Positions 5,183 through 5,248 of a stretch of 5,248 nucleotides of DNA are shown here, piece after piece. The notes beneath the pieces are model-generated. The model was not told the origin of the DNA, did no database searches, and saw nothing but the letters and a program-made list of their open reading frames with translations. The first letter of the stretch is position 1. Each line of letters opens with the position of its first letter. Both the position numbers and the translations under genes were made by a program. This stretch comes from a bacterium (lineage in GTDB: Bacteria; UBA9089; JASEGY01): contig JASEGY010000272.1 of NCBI GenBank assembly GCA_030019105.1, forward strand, positions 1 to 5,248, read 5' to 3'.

Positions 5183-5248
5183 GTATCCTCTTTAAATCTA
5201 TTGGTGTATCTGGTTGTAGGTTGTAGGTTGTAGGTTGTAGGTTGTAGG
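5183..5248. repeat. Right-end heptad array (ggttgta) with 29-nt core repeat
   Basis: Five exact ggttgta units (5212-5246) plus a partial unit reach the edge of the window. Immediately inward, 5183-5211 is a 29-nt core that, read on the minus strand, begins AGATAC and ends AGAGGATAC. The same core and heptads lie in opposite orientation at the left edge (1-53). The array probably continues outside the window. Confidence 0.85.

Noticed and set aside
5050..5248. Purine riboswitch or other structured leader for the permease
   Set aside because: The region lies upstream of a near-consensus promoter, so it should not be transcribed as leader. I saw no riboswitch-like core.
1..5248. Compact transposon with terminal inverted repeats
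   Set aside because: There is no transposase or recombinase in the window, no visible target duplication, and the end copies are diverged. A dispersed repeat or contig break is simpler.

Overview
The window looks like bacterial DNA, probably from an uncultured or environmental genome. All four convincing genes are on the minus strand. Shine-Dalgarno sequences are clear, TTG is probably used as a start codon, there is a near-consensus sigma70-type promoter, and the gaps carry short tandem repeats of 7 or 8 bp. Similar repeats are known from filamentous cyanobacteria, large sulfur bacteria and some candidate phyla. They do not fix a phylum here, and I do not assign one.

Layout, in the direction of transcription (right to left). 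The right end (about 5110-5248) holds a ggttgta heptad array, a 29-nt core repeat, and a hairpin with a T-run that should end minus-strand transcription arriving from outside the window. A promoter (5021-5049) and a strong ribosome-binding site then drive a 440-aa purine-base permease of the AzgA/PbuG branch of NCS2 (3665-4987). A 200-bp gap (3463-3664) follows, filled by an imperfect palindrome with TTTCTAA heptads at its centre. Next come a winged-helix/AAA+ ATPase of unknown function (2203-3462), a zinc-ribbon class I methyltransferase (1188-2192), a GC-rich octad inverted repeat, and a second zinc-ribbon methyltransferase (63-1073). The left end carries an inverted, diverged copy of the core repeat and heptads seen at the right end.

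The permease is probably a separate transcription unit that imports hypoxanthine, guanine or adenine. The ATPase and first methyltransferase are probably translationally coupled: only 10 nt separate stop and start, and the ribosome-binding site overlaps the ATPase stop codon. The second methyltransferase lies about 114 bp further on in the same direction. The methyltransferases resemble those of surface-glycan or lipid modification loci, but no glycosyltransferase is present to confirm that, and the ATPase has no known client.

The most unusual aspect is the non-coding DNA. Both larger gene junctions hold short tandem repeats in inverted, hairpin-forming pairs, each with its own unit sequence, and the two window ends carry inverted copies of a further family. 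In three places these repeats reach or cross gene ends, so the longest open frames overstate three of the four proteins. Start choices here follow the ribosome-binding sites and repeat boundaries.
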